Shown here: piece after piece, positions 1 through 6,817 of the stretch
Layout of the letters: the number at the start of each line of letters is the position of its first letter
Numbering within the stretch: the stretch's first letter is position 1
DNA from: a bacterium
GTDB lineage: Bacteria; Bacillota; Clostridia; Lachnospirales; Lachnospiraceae
Direction of reading: 5' to 3'
Length of the DNA: 42,543 bases
Assembly (NCBI GenBank): GCA_023666335.1
Contig: JAMPCE010000018.1
Location: 1-42,543, forward strand
Position numbers and translations under genes: made by a program
The notes under the pieces: generated by a model
Seen by the model: the letters and a program-made list of their open reading frames with translations, nothing else
Database searches by the model: none
What the model was told of the DNA's origin: nothing

Positions 1-1
1 G

Positions 2-61
2 GCTGTTTCTGAACGACTGATAAAGCAAAACATGGAGGCTTATGAGGTTCTTGCACAATGA
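2..61 (+). CDS. C-terminal end of a Phd-like antitoxin (partial)
   Basis: Reading from base 2, an open frame enters from outside the window and stops at 59-61. Its last 19 residues end in EAYEVLAQ, which resembles the C-terminal tail of Phd/YefM-type antitoxins that precede doc genes in Firmicutes. The stop codon overlaps the next start as ATGA, the usual arrangement of translationally coupled antitoxin-toxin pairs. In such pairs the antitoxin represses the operon and neutralises the toxin through its C-terminal segment. The identification depends on 19 residues plus the neighbour, so it is tentative; the DNA-binding domain lies outside the window. Confidence 0.5.
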   Translation, partial: AVSERLIKQNMEAYEVLAQ

Positions 62-321
62 TAAAACTAAACAAAGAGGAAGAATTATATCCGAGCATTC
101 AGGCGAAAGCGGCTCAGCTTTGTTTTGGATTGGTAAAAAACCATGCTATGGTGGATGGGAATAAAAGGTTAAGCGCTCATGTAATGCTGGTCTTTCTTGT
201 TTTAAACGGATTTGAACTGGTATATAGTCAGGCAGAATTAAGTGATATTATTTTTTCTGTAGCTTCGGGAGAAGCCGGAGCAGAAGACATCTTGCAATGG
301 ATTTTGAAGCATCAAAGCTAA
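58..321 (+). CDS. Doc (Fic family) toxin with N-terminal in-frame deletion
   Basis: This 87-residue product matches the C-terminal two thirds of Firmicute Doc proteins: ELYPSIQAKAAQ, then the Fic motif HAMVDGNKR, then a conserved SDIIFSVASGE tail. Doc kinases phosphorylate elongation factor Tu. Family members are about 125-130 residues and begin with MIKL-type residues, followed by roughly 40 residues holding a TGG...RD..LL segment before ELYPS. Here MIKLNKEE joins ELYPS directly, so about 40 codons appear to be deleted in frame while the coupled ATGA start is kept. The catalytic His is present; the usual Phe two positions later is Met. The toxin is probably inactive, but a functional short form cannot be ruled out. 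Confidence 0.7.
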   Translation: MIKLNKEEELYPSIQAKAAQLCFGLVKNHAMVDGNKRLSAHVMLVFLVLNGFELVYSQAELSDIIFSVASGEAGAEDILQWILKHQS

Positions 322-597
322 TCGTTTGAAAAGATATTGAAGAGCGAAATACACCCCAGCACAAAATTTTATTTTATGCTGTGAATATATTTTTTGTATG
401 TAAAGGGATATTTCGTTTTCTGGAAATCTACTTGAATAAAAGCGCGACTTATCTCTGAAACTAAACTTCATCCGCACCACCTCCCATCTTATGTAATAGG
501 AGGTCAACCCCTTGCAGTGACGCGGTTATTTCCCTATACAAATCTTACCATACATCCGAAGATCCGACAATCATTTTATCAAAAATTCATTGAATGT
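322..597. other. Intergenic region without a supported gene
   Basis: I see no credible gene between the doc remnant and the tRNA terminators. An open frame exists on the minus strand (238-507), but its composition is unlike a protein and it runs into doc. The stretch is AT-rich. Bases 479-513 contain a palindromic pair (CACCTCC and GGAGGTC) around an AT-rich loop. A second imperfect inverted repeat (CAGCA...TGCTG) near 358-382 might be a weak terminator for the toxin operon. Confidence 0.4.
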
Positions 598-621
598 AAA
601 AAAGTGTAAACATTTTTACAC
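598..621 (-). terminator. Second, distal terminator of tRNA-Leu(AAG)
   Basis: On the minus strand a 7-bp stem (GTGTAAA / TTTACAC) with a 4-base loop is followed by six T. It lies just downstream of another terminator for the same tRNA transcript, giving a tandem pair. Confidence 0.7.
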
Positions 622-644
622 CGCATTTTGCGACACACCCAAAC

Positions 645-688
645 ATAAAAAATGCGATAAACACGGCATTTCCACCATATTTATCGCA
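645..688 (-). terminator. Proximal terminator of tRNA-Leu(AAG)
   Basis: Minus-strand inverted repeat TGCGATAAA / TTTATCGCA enclosing a loop of about 18 bases, followed directly by a run of six T. It starts 12 bases past the tRNA 3' end. Confidence 0.75.
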
Positions 689-699
689 CCCGCATTCAC

Positions 700-781
700 T
701 GCGGAAGATGGGACTTGAACCCACACGTCTGCTGACACATGATCCTTAGTCATGCCTGTCTGCCAATTCCAGCACTTCCGC
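700..781 (-). tRNA. tRNA-Leu, anticodon AAG
   Basis: The minus strand reads as a class II tRNA. The acceptor stem is GCGGAAG paired with CTTCCGC, with discriminator A. The D arm has the Leu-type AATTGGCAGAC. The anticodon stem CATGA/TCATG closes a 7-base loop CTAAGGA, giving anticodon AAG for CUU codons. A long variable arm and the T arm TTCAAGT follow. CCA is not encoded. A34 would need deamination to inosine to read CUC as well. A promoter lies upstream and two terminators follow, so it is a single-gene unit. Confidence 0.93.
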
Positions 782-803
782 ATACGTTTACAACGCAACT
801 AAT

Positions 804-832
804 ATCTTACTATCCCCCCGCGCAAAAGTCAA
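804..832 (-). promoter_or_regulatory. Promoter of tRNA-Leu(AAG)
   Basis: On the minus strand TTGACT (832-827), a 17-base spacer and TAAGAT (809-804) form a sigma-A-type promoter about 23 bases upstream of the tRNA 5' end. Confidence 0.65.
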
Positions 833-937
833 GAGATTTTGGGCTGTTTTTTTATAAAGATTTTTACTCAAAATATCAAGCCTGATACGATTCTCTCAGC
901 TATAATGATAATACGATATCGGAAAGGAGAGTGGATC

Positions 938-1735
938 ATGCAGCACATAGAACTTTTGATGACGGCGCTTGAATATATCGAAGTTCATCTGCGCGATGAA
1001 ATCAAAACCGAGAATGTGGCAGCGGCATGTTTCTGTTCAAAATCCACTCTCGAAAAATTATTTCGCAGTGTACATGACATTTCTGTGCATGAGTACATTG
1101 TCCGCAGGAGGATGATGTTAGCGGCAAAGAAACTGTCTATGCAGCCGGAACTGTCCATTTTGGACATAGCCGTTGAGTACGGTTACAGTACACACGAATC
1201 CTTTGCGCGCGCATTCGAACAGATATGGCACTGTAGACCTTCTGAATTTCGGAAGGCGAACTTCACAGAACTGTTTCCGAGGCTAAAGGCGCCTCCACAG
1301 AAAGGAGAGGATTATATTATGCAGAGACGGCATGTAGACATTAGCGAGTTATATGATCTGTTTCAGGAGAGAAAGGACTGCTTCTTTGTCCTTTGCGATA
1401 TCAAACACATGCTCGCGATCAACGATATTTCCATAAAAGCCGGAGATTTGGCGATTTTAGAGCAGATGCGGCGCATGACAGCGGCTTCCGGCGAGGATGA
1501 CATTGTATTCCGCATCGGCGGCGATGAATTCTGTATCTTAACTGCCAGCAGTGATGCGGCATACGCAGAACAGATCGCAGAGAAGATCCGCAGCATGAAT
1601 GAGTACACATTTTCCTATGAAAGTCGGGAAATTCCGTTAACGCTTCATGTTACTGCCATCAGCTTAAAAGAATGCAATTGCTATGAGGAAGTCTTTGCGG
1701 GATTGCACAACGCGATCAGGGAAAGTAAAGCGTGA
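938..1735 (+). CDS. AraC-type regulator fused to a GGDEF-like domain
   Basis: A 265-residue protein. Residues 1-105 form an AraC/XylS double helix-turn-helix (CSKSTLEKLFR, then DIAVEYGYSTHESFARAF, then P.EFR), which binds DNA. After a short linker, residues 140-265 resemble a GGDEF domain, with CDIKHMLAIND and RIGGDEFCIL near residues 190-198. It is shorter than a full diguanylate cyclase, and the DxLT/GHxxGD region is reduced to KAGD, so cyclase activity is doubtful; it may be a sensor of nucleotides. The start at 938 has AGGAGAG upstream; the open frame extends further 5' but without a ribosome site. A TATAAT at 901-906 may be its -10 element. An internal ribosome site precedes Met128, see separate entry. 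Confidence 0.8.
   Translation: MQHIELLMTALEYIEVHLRDEIKTENVAAACFCSKSTLEKLFRSVHDISVHEYIVRRRMMLAAKKLSMQPELSILDIAVEYGYSTHESFARAFEQIWHCRPSEFRKANFTELFPRLKAPPQKGEDYIMQRRHVDISELYDLFQERKDCFFVLCDIKHMLAINDISIKAGDLAILEQMRRMTAASGEDDIVFRIGGDEFCILTASSDAAYAEQIAEKIRSMNEYTFSYESREIPLTLHVTAISLKECNCYEEVFAGLHNAIRESKA
1301..1321 (+). promoter_or_regulatory. Internal ribosome binding site before the GGDEF-like half
   Basis: AAAGGAGAGG at 1301-1310 lies 8 bases upstream of an in-frame ATG at 1319. Initiation there would yield a 138-residue protein consisting of the GGDEF-like domain only. The site resembles the AAAGGAGAG in front of the full-length start. Confidence 0.5.
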
Positions 1736-1774
1736 TCAAAATGAAAATTGATTCATAAAGATTGCGAAATAGTC

Positions 1775-1803
1775 TTGACATTGCAGGAAAAAGGCGATAG
1801 AAT
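1775..1803 (+). promoter_or_regulatory. Promoter of tRNA-Leu(CAG)
   Basis: A consensus TTGACA at 1775-1780, a 17-base spacer and TAGAAT at 1798-1803. Predicted initiation is near 1810, 5 bases before the mature tRNA. Confidence 0.85.
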
Positions 1804-1814
1804 AACATTTGTTC

Positions 1815-1898
1815 GCAGGAATGGCGGAATTGGCAGACGCGCACGGTTCAGGTCCGTGTGGTAGCAATACCATGAGAGTTCAAGTCTCTTTTCCTGCA
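1815..1898 (+). tRNA. tRNA-Leu, anticodon CAG
   Basis: Class II tRNA with acceptor GCAGGAA / TTCCTGC and discriminator A. The D arm is AATTGGCAGAC, and the anticodon stem CACGG/CCGTG around TTCAGGT gives anticodon CAG for CUG codons. It has a long variable arm and T loop TTCAAGT. CCA is not encoded. It has its own promoter upstream and a hairpin terminator immediately after. Confidence 0.96.
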
Positions 1899-1903
1899 TG
1901 GTG

Positions 1904-1931
1904 GAAGCCCTCGTTATGAGGGCTTCTTCTG
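1904..1931 (+). terminator. Terminator of tRNA-Leu(CAG)
   Basis: A perfect 9-bp stem GAAGCCCTC / GAGGGCTTC with a 5-base loop, followed by TTCTGT. The T tract is short. It begins 5 bases after the tRNA. Confidence 0.7.
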
Positions 1932-1970
1932 TGTACACGCAGAACATAACAGGATAATATGGAGGTAACT

Positions 1971-2597
1971 ATGCCCGAAATCAGTGAGAGAGAACAGTTG
2001 ATCTTTGAAGTCGCGCAGACGGAGTGGGAGCTTTTTCAGCAGGTCTACAACACCGGCGGCAGAGCTTCCTGTCAGGACGATCCGGACACATTTTTCAAGA
2101 TGCGCATGAGCCAGTGGATGGTCTACTCGGACGAAGTGCTGTTAAGTTATCGGGAAGATCTGAGACAGGGCTTTTCGGAGGGACGGAATCTTATCTTTGA
2201 AAAGTACGGCTGGATGATGGAGACCACTTATCCCGAGGAATTTGAAAAGATCAGATCCCATCTGCCCGATGTTTCCGCAAAAAAGGAAGTGGTGGAGAAG
2301 ATCGTAGAGATCAATCTGGCGTGGGATGCCGAAATGCAGCGGGACTATCCGAATTTAAGAAAGCGCGGGCGGGTGGCGACCACGGATCAGGACGGCGTGA
2401 TGGCAGGCTCTTCTATGGAGAGCTACCTGCGGGGCGAACTCTACACCTATTCGGAAAAAACGCTGGCTCTGCTCCTTGCGGAGACGGAAGACGCAAAAGC
2501 GCGGGGCGAAAACCTGTTAAAGCAGACCATCGCCAACGAGACGGCTTTTTACGGCTACGCGTCGCTGGAGGACGCGGAGAAAAGATATAAAGGTTAA
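1971..2597 (+). CDS. DUF4125 family protein
   Basis: A 208-residue, acidic, presumably cytoplasmic protein recognised as DUF4125 by the conserved stretch TEWELFQQVYNTGGRASCQ and the following DPDTFFKMRMSQW. No catalytic function is established for this family, and I cannot assign one. The start at 1971 is preceded by GGAGGTAACT; an earlier in-frame ATG at 1959 is itself part of that ribosome site and is unlikely to be used. It follows the tRNA terminator and ends in a tail-to-tail overlap of two bases with the minus-strand gene. Its terminator lies inside that neighbour's coding region. Confidence 0.85.
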   Translation: MPEISEREQLIFEVAQTEWELFQQVYNTGGRASCQDDPDTFFKMRMSQWMVYSDEVLLSYREDLRQGFSEGRNLIFEKYGWMMETTYPEEFEKIRSHLPDVSAKKEVVEKIVEINLAWDAEMQRDYPNLRKRGRVATTDQDGVMAGSSMESYLRGELYTYSEKTLALLLAETEDAKARGENLLKQTIANETAFYGYASLEDAEKRYKG

Positions 2598-3298
2598 AAG
2601 TGCAGGCGCCTGCGCACCTCGTTGCGCAGGCGTTTTTTGACCAGAATGGTGATCAGTGCCACGTCGATGATCGCGCAGACGGTCAGCACCACGGCGGACC
2701 AGGAGAGCCGCAGCGTGTTGGTGAGCATACGGTGGATCAGGAGTTCCAATGCGGCGCAGAAAAGCGGAATCTCGATAAAAAGGCATAGTGCGCCCGAAAG
2801 GACACTGAGGGGGATTTTGTGCAGCAGAAAGGCAAAGATCTCCACGCAGAGGAAGACGAGCGCCACGGTGGGAAGCCCCAGCTGTAAAAACCAGTCGGCG
2901 GAAGGGGTCAGCCGGGAGATCAGATACAGATAGAGTGCGACGGACGCGCCGTCTGCCAGCAGGGAAAGGGCAAGGGGCGTCCTGCGGTAATAGACAAGCG
3001 GAAACGTAAACACAAACAGGCAGATGCAGATGCCGATCACCAGAAGCGACCAGAGGCTTTTGTTAAACACCAGCAGATTTAAGAGCAGGCAGGTGCCGCT
3101 CGTGGCGGTGAGCACCACGGAGAGCAGGATGCCGAGATCCTTGCGCTTCACTTCTTCCACCTGCCCTTTGTTTTCGGGGTAGGGAGAGGGCGGAAATTCT
3201 GTTCCCGCTTCGTTCGGGTTGATGACGGGGGTATGGCACAGCGGGCATTCCCGTAGGGAAGCCTCCAGTTCCACGCCGCAGTTTACGCAGTATGACAT
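2594..3298 (-). CDS. Zinc-ribbon membrane protein (DUF6320-like)
   Basis: A 234-residue protein. It begins with a zinc ribbon (CVNCG, then CPLCHTP about 13 residues later), followed by a Pro/Glu-rich linker. About six hydrophobic segments follow between residues 60 and 220, and the tail is basic (KKRLRNEVRRR). This matches DUF6320 proteins of Lachnospiraceae, which I recall as neighbours of acyltransferase and alpha/beta hydrolase genes as here. Function is unknown; it is likely an integral membrane protein with a cytoplasmic metal-binding head. The start at 3298 has GGAGG 8 bases upstream; an upstream ATG at 3319 has none. The gene shares two stop bases with DUF4125, and its 3' end contains that gene's terminator. 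Confidence 0.75.
   Translation of the reverse strand: MSYCVNCGVELEASLRECPLCHTPVINPNEAGTEFPPSPYPENKGQVEEVKRKDLGILLSVVLTATSGTCLLLNLLVFNKSLWSLLVIGICICLFVFTFPLVYYRRTPLALSLLADGASVALYLYLISRLTPSADWFLQLGLPTVALVFLCVEIFAFLLHKIPLSVLSGALCLFIEIPLFCAALELLIHRMLTNTLRLSWSAVVLTVCAIIDVALITILVKKRLRNEVRRRLHF
2607..2638 (+). terminator. Terminator located inside the opposing coding region
   Basis: A perfect 10-bp GC-rich stem CGCCTGCGCA / TGCGCAGGCG with a 6-base loop, followed by six T. It starts 9 bases after the DUF4125 stop. The same bases, read on the minus strand, encode the basic C-terminal residues of the DUF6320 protein. Confidence 0.9.
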
Positions 3299-3342
3299 AA
3301 TGCGAATCCTCCATAACATATGTTATTCAATATATCTCTTTG

Positions 3343-4677
3343 TTAATGCGGGACGCTGTCCGCGCGGTTGCTCTCGATCTTCACATGGACGCCGTCCTGC
3401 ACCAGTTTTCGGAAAAAATAGCGTTCCACGTCGGCTTCCACGATGCTGCTTGCAAAGTTGACGGTCAGGATATCTTCAAAGCTGATGATGGCGCAGTTGG
3501 TACGGGAGGAAAAAGGCTGCCCCATGTAGATATCAAAGCGGTCGATATAGGGTTTCATATCTTCCGGCACCCGCAGCGCGCCCATGTTGGTGAGTCCCGC
3601 GGAGGAGTTTCTGTCCTGCACCCTGGTATAGAAAGTGCGGACCACCAGATCCTTGAGAAAGAGCGGTACGATGCGGATCAGGAAATTATGTTTCGTTGCC
3701 GCGTTCGTGGTGATGTCGCCGCAGAGAAATTTCTCATTAATATAATAACGCATGTAATTGTGAACTTCCGTCACGATCTCCTCAAAGCGGTAATCGCCAA
3801 GTCTCGGGTCGATGAAAGGATACACCATCGTAATGAAGTTGCGCAGCGTCTTCGAGGGGAAGAAGCGGCGCAGGTTCACAGGCATGGCGATGCGCACGGG
3901 CTTGTAGGAGAGGTGGAACTCCGCGCTCTGCTTTTGCAGAAGAGCGTAGAGGAGCACCGCGTTCAGGTATTCCGTGATGGTAGCTCCGTACCGTTTGGCG
4001 GCGGCAGCCACCTCATTGACCGAAAGAACGCCGTCCACGATGTTCAGGGTATAAAACGGCTCTTTTGTGCCGCGGATGCGGTAGGTTTTTGCCGCGGGGC
4101 GGGGCGGTTTCACTTTGGCTGTTGCATAACGCATATAAGCGTCTTCGAGTTCTTCGGGATCGGGTGTTTCATTAAGATCCAGCACAAACCCGGAGGGCGT
4201 GATCTTGTGCCCGAGCAGACCCAGATAAACAGCCGTCAGCGTCTGCAAAAGGCACATGCCGCCGGTGCCGTCTCCGAGACAGTGGTGCGCCTCCAGGGAG
4301 ATACGGCAGTCATAGTAGTATACCCTGATAAGATAACGGTTGTTACTTTTAAAGTGCATGGGCATACAGGGATTTTTGATATCTTCTTGCACGAAAGGGC
4401 CGAGGCGGTTGTTCGGCTCCAGATACCGCCAGAACAGCCCTTTGCGGATCGCCACCTTATAGGTGGGAAAGCGGGGAAGCGTGAGGTCGAGCGCCCGTTG
4501 TAAAAGCGCGGGATCCACAGCCTCCTTTAATTTCACGCTGAGGCGGTATACCGAGGAAAAGTCGCGCCGCTGCAAAGTGGGATAAACGGTAGCCGACAGA
4601 TCCAGCTTATACCAGATGTCTTTTTTGCCGCGGGCGGCAGCTTGATACAGTTGTTTTTTCGCAGCCTGTCTGTTCAT
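3343..4677 (-). CDS. HHxxxDG acyltransferase (alcohol acetyltransferase/condensation-like)
   Basis: A 444-residue protein of the CoA-dependent acyltransferase superfamily. The catalytic signature AHHCLGDGTGG sits in the N-terminal half, after WYKLDLSATVYP and a PRFPTYK segment. The C-terminal half has NLRRFFPSKTLRN and the closing NAAT/SSRTN patterns. In this superfamily the second His of HHxxxDG acts as base in acyl transfer; the acceptor here is unknown. The neighbours (DUF6320 protein on the same strand, a divergent lipase-type hydrolase) suggest ester or lipid chemistry. The start at 4677 fits the family N-terminus. No clear Shine-Dalgarno is visible, and an extended -10 lies only 8 bases upstream, so translation may be nearly leaderless. 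Confidence 0.8.
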   Translation of the reverse strand: MNRQAAKKQLYQAAARGKKDIWYKLDLSATVYPTLQRRDFSSVYRLSVKLKEAVDPALLQRALDLTLPRFPTYKVAIRKGLFWRYLEPNNRLGPFVQEDIKNPCMPMHFKSNNRYLIRVYYYDCRISLEAHHCLGDGTGGMCLLQTLTAVYLGLLGHKITPSGFVLDLNETPDPEELEDAYMRYATAKVKPPRPAAKTYRIRGTKEPFYTLNIVDGVLSVNEVAAAAKRYGATITEYLNAVLLYALLQKQSAEFHLSYKPVRIAMPVNLRRFFPSKTLRNFITMVYPFIDPRLGDYRFEEIVTEVHNYMRYYINEKFLCGDITTNAATKHNFLIRIVPLFLKDLVVRTFYTRVQDRNSSAGLTNMGALRVPEDMKPYIDRFDIYMGQPFSSRTNCAIISFEDILTVNFASSIVEADVERYFFRKLVQDGVHVKIESNRADSVPH

Positions 4678-4684
4678 GGAATTA

Positions 4685-4693
4685 AGTATACCA
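4685..4693 (-). promoter_or_regulatory. Extended -10 promoter of the acyltransferase gene
   Basis: The minus strand reads TGG followed by TATACT (4690-4685). No good -35 is seen at 16-18 bases; TTACCA lies at 19. The predicted transcription start falls at or just before the ATG at 4677. Confidence 0.4.
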
Positions 4694-4798
4694 CATCTTT
4701 CCATAATTATGGTAAAATTGTTATAGAACGGTACGGCTGTTTGTTTCTGCGCGAAAACAGACTGCTTCGCGGCAAGCCGTTCGGAAATGAGGATCATG

Positions 4799-5716
4799 AT
4801 GGAAAAGACGGATAAAAAGAATGTGGGACTGATGAATCTGATCAAGCGGATGCACGGTGTGGTGGAGAACGCGGATATTGAGAAGCATCGGCAGTCGCAG
4901 GATCATTTCGGCGCCCTTTTGGGAAACAGCAGGGATGTGATCGTGGAAGAGATCGAGATTCCGGCAGGCGGGGAGGACGGCGGCGCTATTCATGGCGAGT
5001 GGATTTATGTAAACCGAGCGCACATGAAGAAATATATCATCCTCTATTGCCACGGCGGCGGTTATTCCACCGGAAGCAGCCTCTATGCGAGAACGCTGAC
5101 GACCAAACTGGCGGCATCCACTTCGATGGACGTGCTTTCTTTCGACTACAGGCTGGCGCCGGAGCATCCGTATCCGGCAGCCACGCAGGATGCGATGGCG
5201 ATATGGAATTATCTGATGCTCTTAGGGTATGGCGCGCGGGATGTGATGATAGCGGGAGATTCCGCGGGCGGAAATCTTGCGCTGTCTCTGGTGCTGAAAC
5301 TAAAGAGCGAGGGCAGGCTTCTGCCGCGGGGGCTTCTGCTTATGTCGCCGTGGACGGATCTGACTTCCTCCGGAAAATCTCATGTGACAAAGGCGGCGAT
5401 CGACCCGGTGTTGGATGCGGCTTATCTGGAGCAGATGATCGCCAATTATGCGGAAGGACAAGACCTGAAAGACCCTTATATTTCGCCGCTGTTTGGGAAT
5501 TACGCGGGTTTTCCGCCGACTTACATTCAGGTGGGGAGTAACGAGATCTTACAGGACGATGCGGTGATGCTCTACAAAAAACTCTTAAAAGCCAATGTGA
5601 GCGTCAAGATGGACGTTTTTAAGGGGATGTGGCATGTGTTCCAGATGTCGCCTTTCAAAACGGCGTACGAGGCGATGGATCAGAATGCGGAATTTATTTA
5701 TGATATATGTAGATAA
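4799..5716 (+). CDS. Alpha/beta hydrolase, hormone-sensitive lipase family
   Basis: A 305-residue esterase-like protein. The oxyanion-hole motif CHGGGYSTGS lies near residues 83-92, the nucleophile elbow GDSAGGNLA near 155-163, and the acid and base residues are in NEILQDDA and MWHVFQ near the C-terminus. This is the bacterial family IV (HSL) arrangement; substrates are small acyl esters or carbamates, unknown here. No signal peptide, so likely cytoplasmic. TGAGGA ends 5 bases before the ATG at 4799; ATGs at 4787 and 4796 are too close to or upstream of it. It is divergent from the HHxxxDG acyltransferase, hinting at opposing synthesis and hydrolysis of an ester. Confidence 0.85.
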   Translation: MEKTDKKNVGLMNLIKRMHGVVENADIEKHRQSQDHFGALLGNSRDVIVEEIEIPAGGEDGGAIHGEWIYVNRAHMKKYIILYCHGGGYSTGSSLYARTLTTKLAASTSMDVLSFDYRLAPEHPYPAATQDAMAIWNYLMLLGYGARDVMIAGDSAGGNLALSLVLKLKSEGRLLPRGLLLMSPWTDLTSSGKSHVTKAAIDPVLDAAYLEQMIANYAEGQDLKDPYISPLFGNYAGFPPTYIQVGSNEILQDDAVMLYKKLLKANVSVKMDVFKGMWHVFQMSPFKTAYEAMDQNAEFIYDICR

Positions 5717-5767
5717 AAAAAGGATTTCGAGAATGCGGAGCGAATAATAAAGATAGAGGATATGCTT

Positions 5768-6784
5768 ATGAATATACGGGAAAGTCTGGAACAGTGGGAA
5801 AAAGAGTACTTAAGCCCCTACGCCATGCTCAGCATGAATTCGCAGGGAAGGACCAAGGATGAGGAACAGTGCGATATCCGTCCGGTGTTCCAGCGGGACA
5901 GGGACCGGATCATCCACAGTAAGTCGTTCCGCCGCTTAAAGGATAAGACGCAGGTATTTCTCACGCCGGAGGGGGACCACTACAGGACGAGGCTCACGCA
6001 TACTTTGGAGGTCAGCCAGACCGCGCGGACGATCGCCAAGGCGTTAAAGCTCAATGAGGATTTGGTGGAAGCGATCGCTTTAGGGCACGATCTGGGGCAT
6101 ACGCCTTTCGGTCATGCCGGGGAGCGTGCGCTCGACAGGGTGTGCCCTTACGGCTTTAAGCACAATGAACAGAGCGTGCGCACGGTGGATCTTCTGGAAA
6201 AGGACGGGCAGGGCATCAATTTAACGATGGAGGTGCGGGACGGCATCTTGAACCACCAGACGTCCGGGATGCCGGCAACGCTGGAGGGCAGGATCGTCCG
6301 CCTGGCGGATAAGATCGCCTACATCCACCACGATATGGACGACGCGGTGCGGGCAGGCATCTTAAAAGAGGCGGATGTGCCCAGAGAGATCGGAAGCGTG
6401 ATCGGTTACAGCTGCGGGCAGCGCCTTGACTGTTTTATCCACAATATTGTGACGAACAGCCGCGACAGGGAGGACATTACGATGTCTGCGGAAGTCGAGG
6501 AAGCCATGCAGAAGATGCGGGAGTTTATGTTCAAAAATGTGTACAAAAACCCCGTCGCCAAGAGCGAGGAGGGAAAGGCGGAAAACCTCATCATCACCCT
6601 CTACGAACATTATCTGGTACATACCGAGCAGCTTCCCAATTTCCTGTTTAAGCTCTTGGATGCGGGGGAGCCGCTGGAAAAGATCGTATGCGACTACATC
6701 AGTTCCATGACGGACCGCTTTGCCATCGCCCAGTATGAGCGGCTCTTTATTCCCAGGACGTGGCATGGGCTAAAATCGGTTTAG
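5768..6784 (+). CDS. dgt: Deoxyguanosinetriphosphate triphosphohydrolase-like protein
   Basis: A 338-residue HD-domain enzyme. The metal-binding residues appear in RLTHTLEV, ALGHDLGHTPFGHAGE and the later RLADKIAYIHHDMDD. The N-terminal RDRDRIIHSKSFRRLKDKTQV is the dNTPase family signature. The family hydrolyses dNTPs to nucleoside and triphosphate; the Firmicute short form may prefer other dNTPs than dGTP. AGAGGA lies 7 bases before the ATG at 5768; an ATG at 5762 is too close. It heads the conserved clostridial order dgt-dnaG-rpoD, 33 bases before dnaG. Confidence 0.93.
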   Translation: MNIRESLEQWEKEYLSPYAMLSMNSQGRTKDEEQCDIRPVFQRDRDRIIHSKSFRRLKDKTQVFLTPEGDHYRTRLTHTLEVSQTARTIAKALKLNEDLVEAIALGHDLGHTPFGHAGERALDRVCPYGFKHNEQSVRTVDLLEKDGQGINLTMEVRDGILNHQTSGMPATLEGRIVRLADKIAYIHHDMDDAVRAGILKEADVPREIGSVIGYSCGQRLDCFIHNIVTNSRDREDITMSAEVEEAMQKMREFMFKNVYKNPVAKSEEGKAENLIITLYEHYLVHTEQLPNFLFKLLDAGEPLEKIVCDYISSMTDRFAIAQYERLFIPRTWHGLKSV

Positions 6785-6817
6785 ACAGAGCAAAAACATC
6801 GAAAGAGAAAGGAAAGC

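Noticed and set aside
238..507. An 89-codon minus-strand frame near the left end
   Set aside because: No family similarity, it overlaps doc, and its composition resembles random AT-rich sequence.
3340..4503. A 387-codon open frame on the plus strand
   Set aside because: It is the antisense shadow of the HHxxxDG acyltransferase; the translation has no recognisable motif and the minus strand has family motifs throughout.
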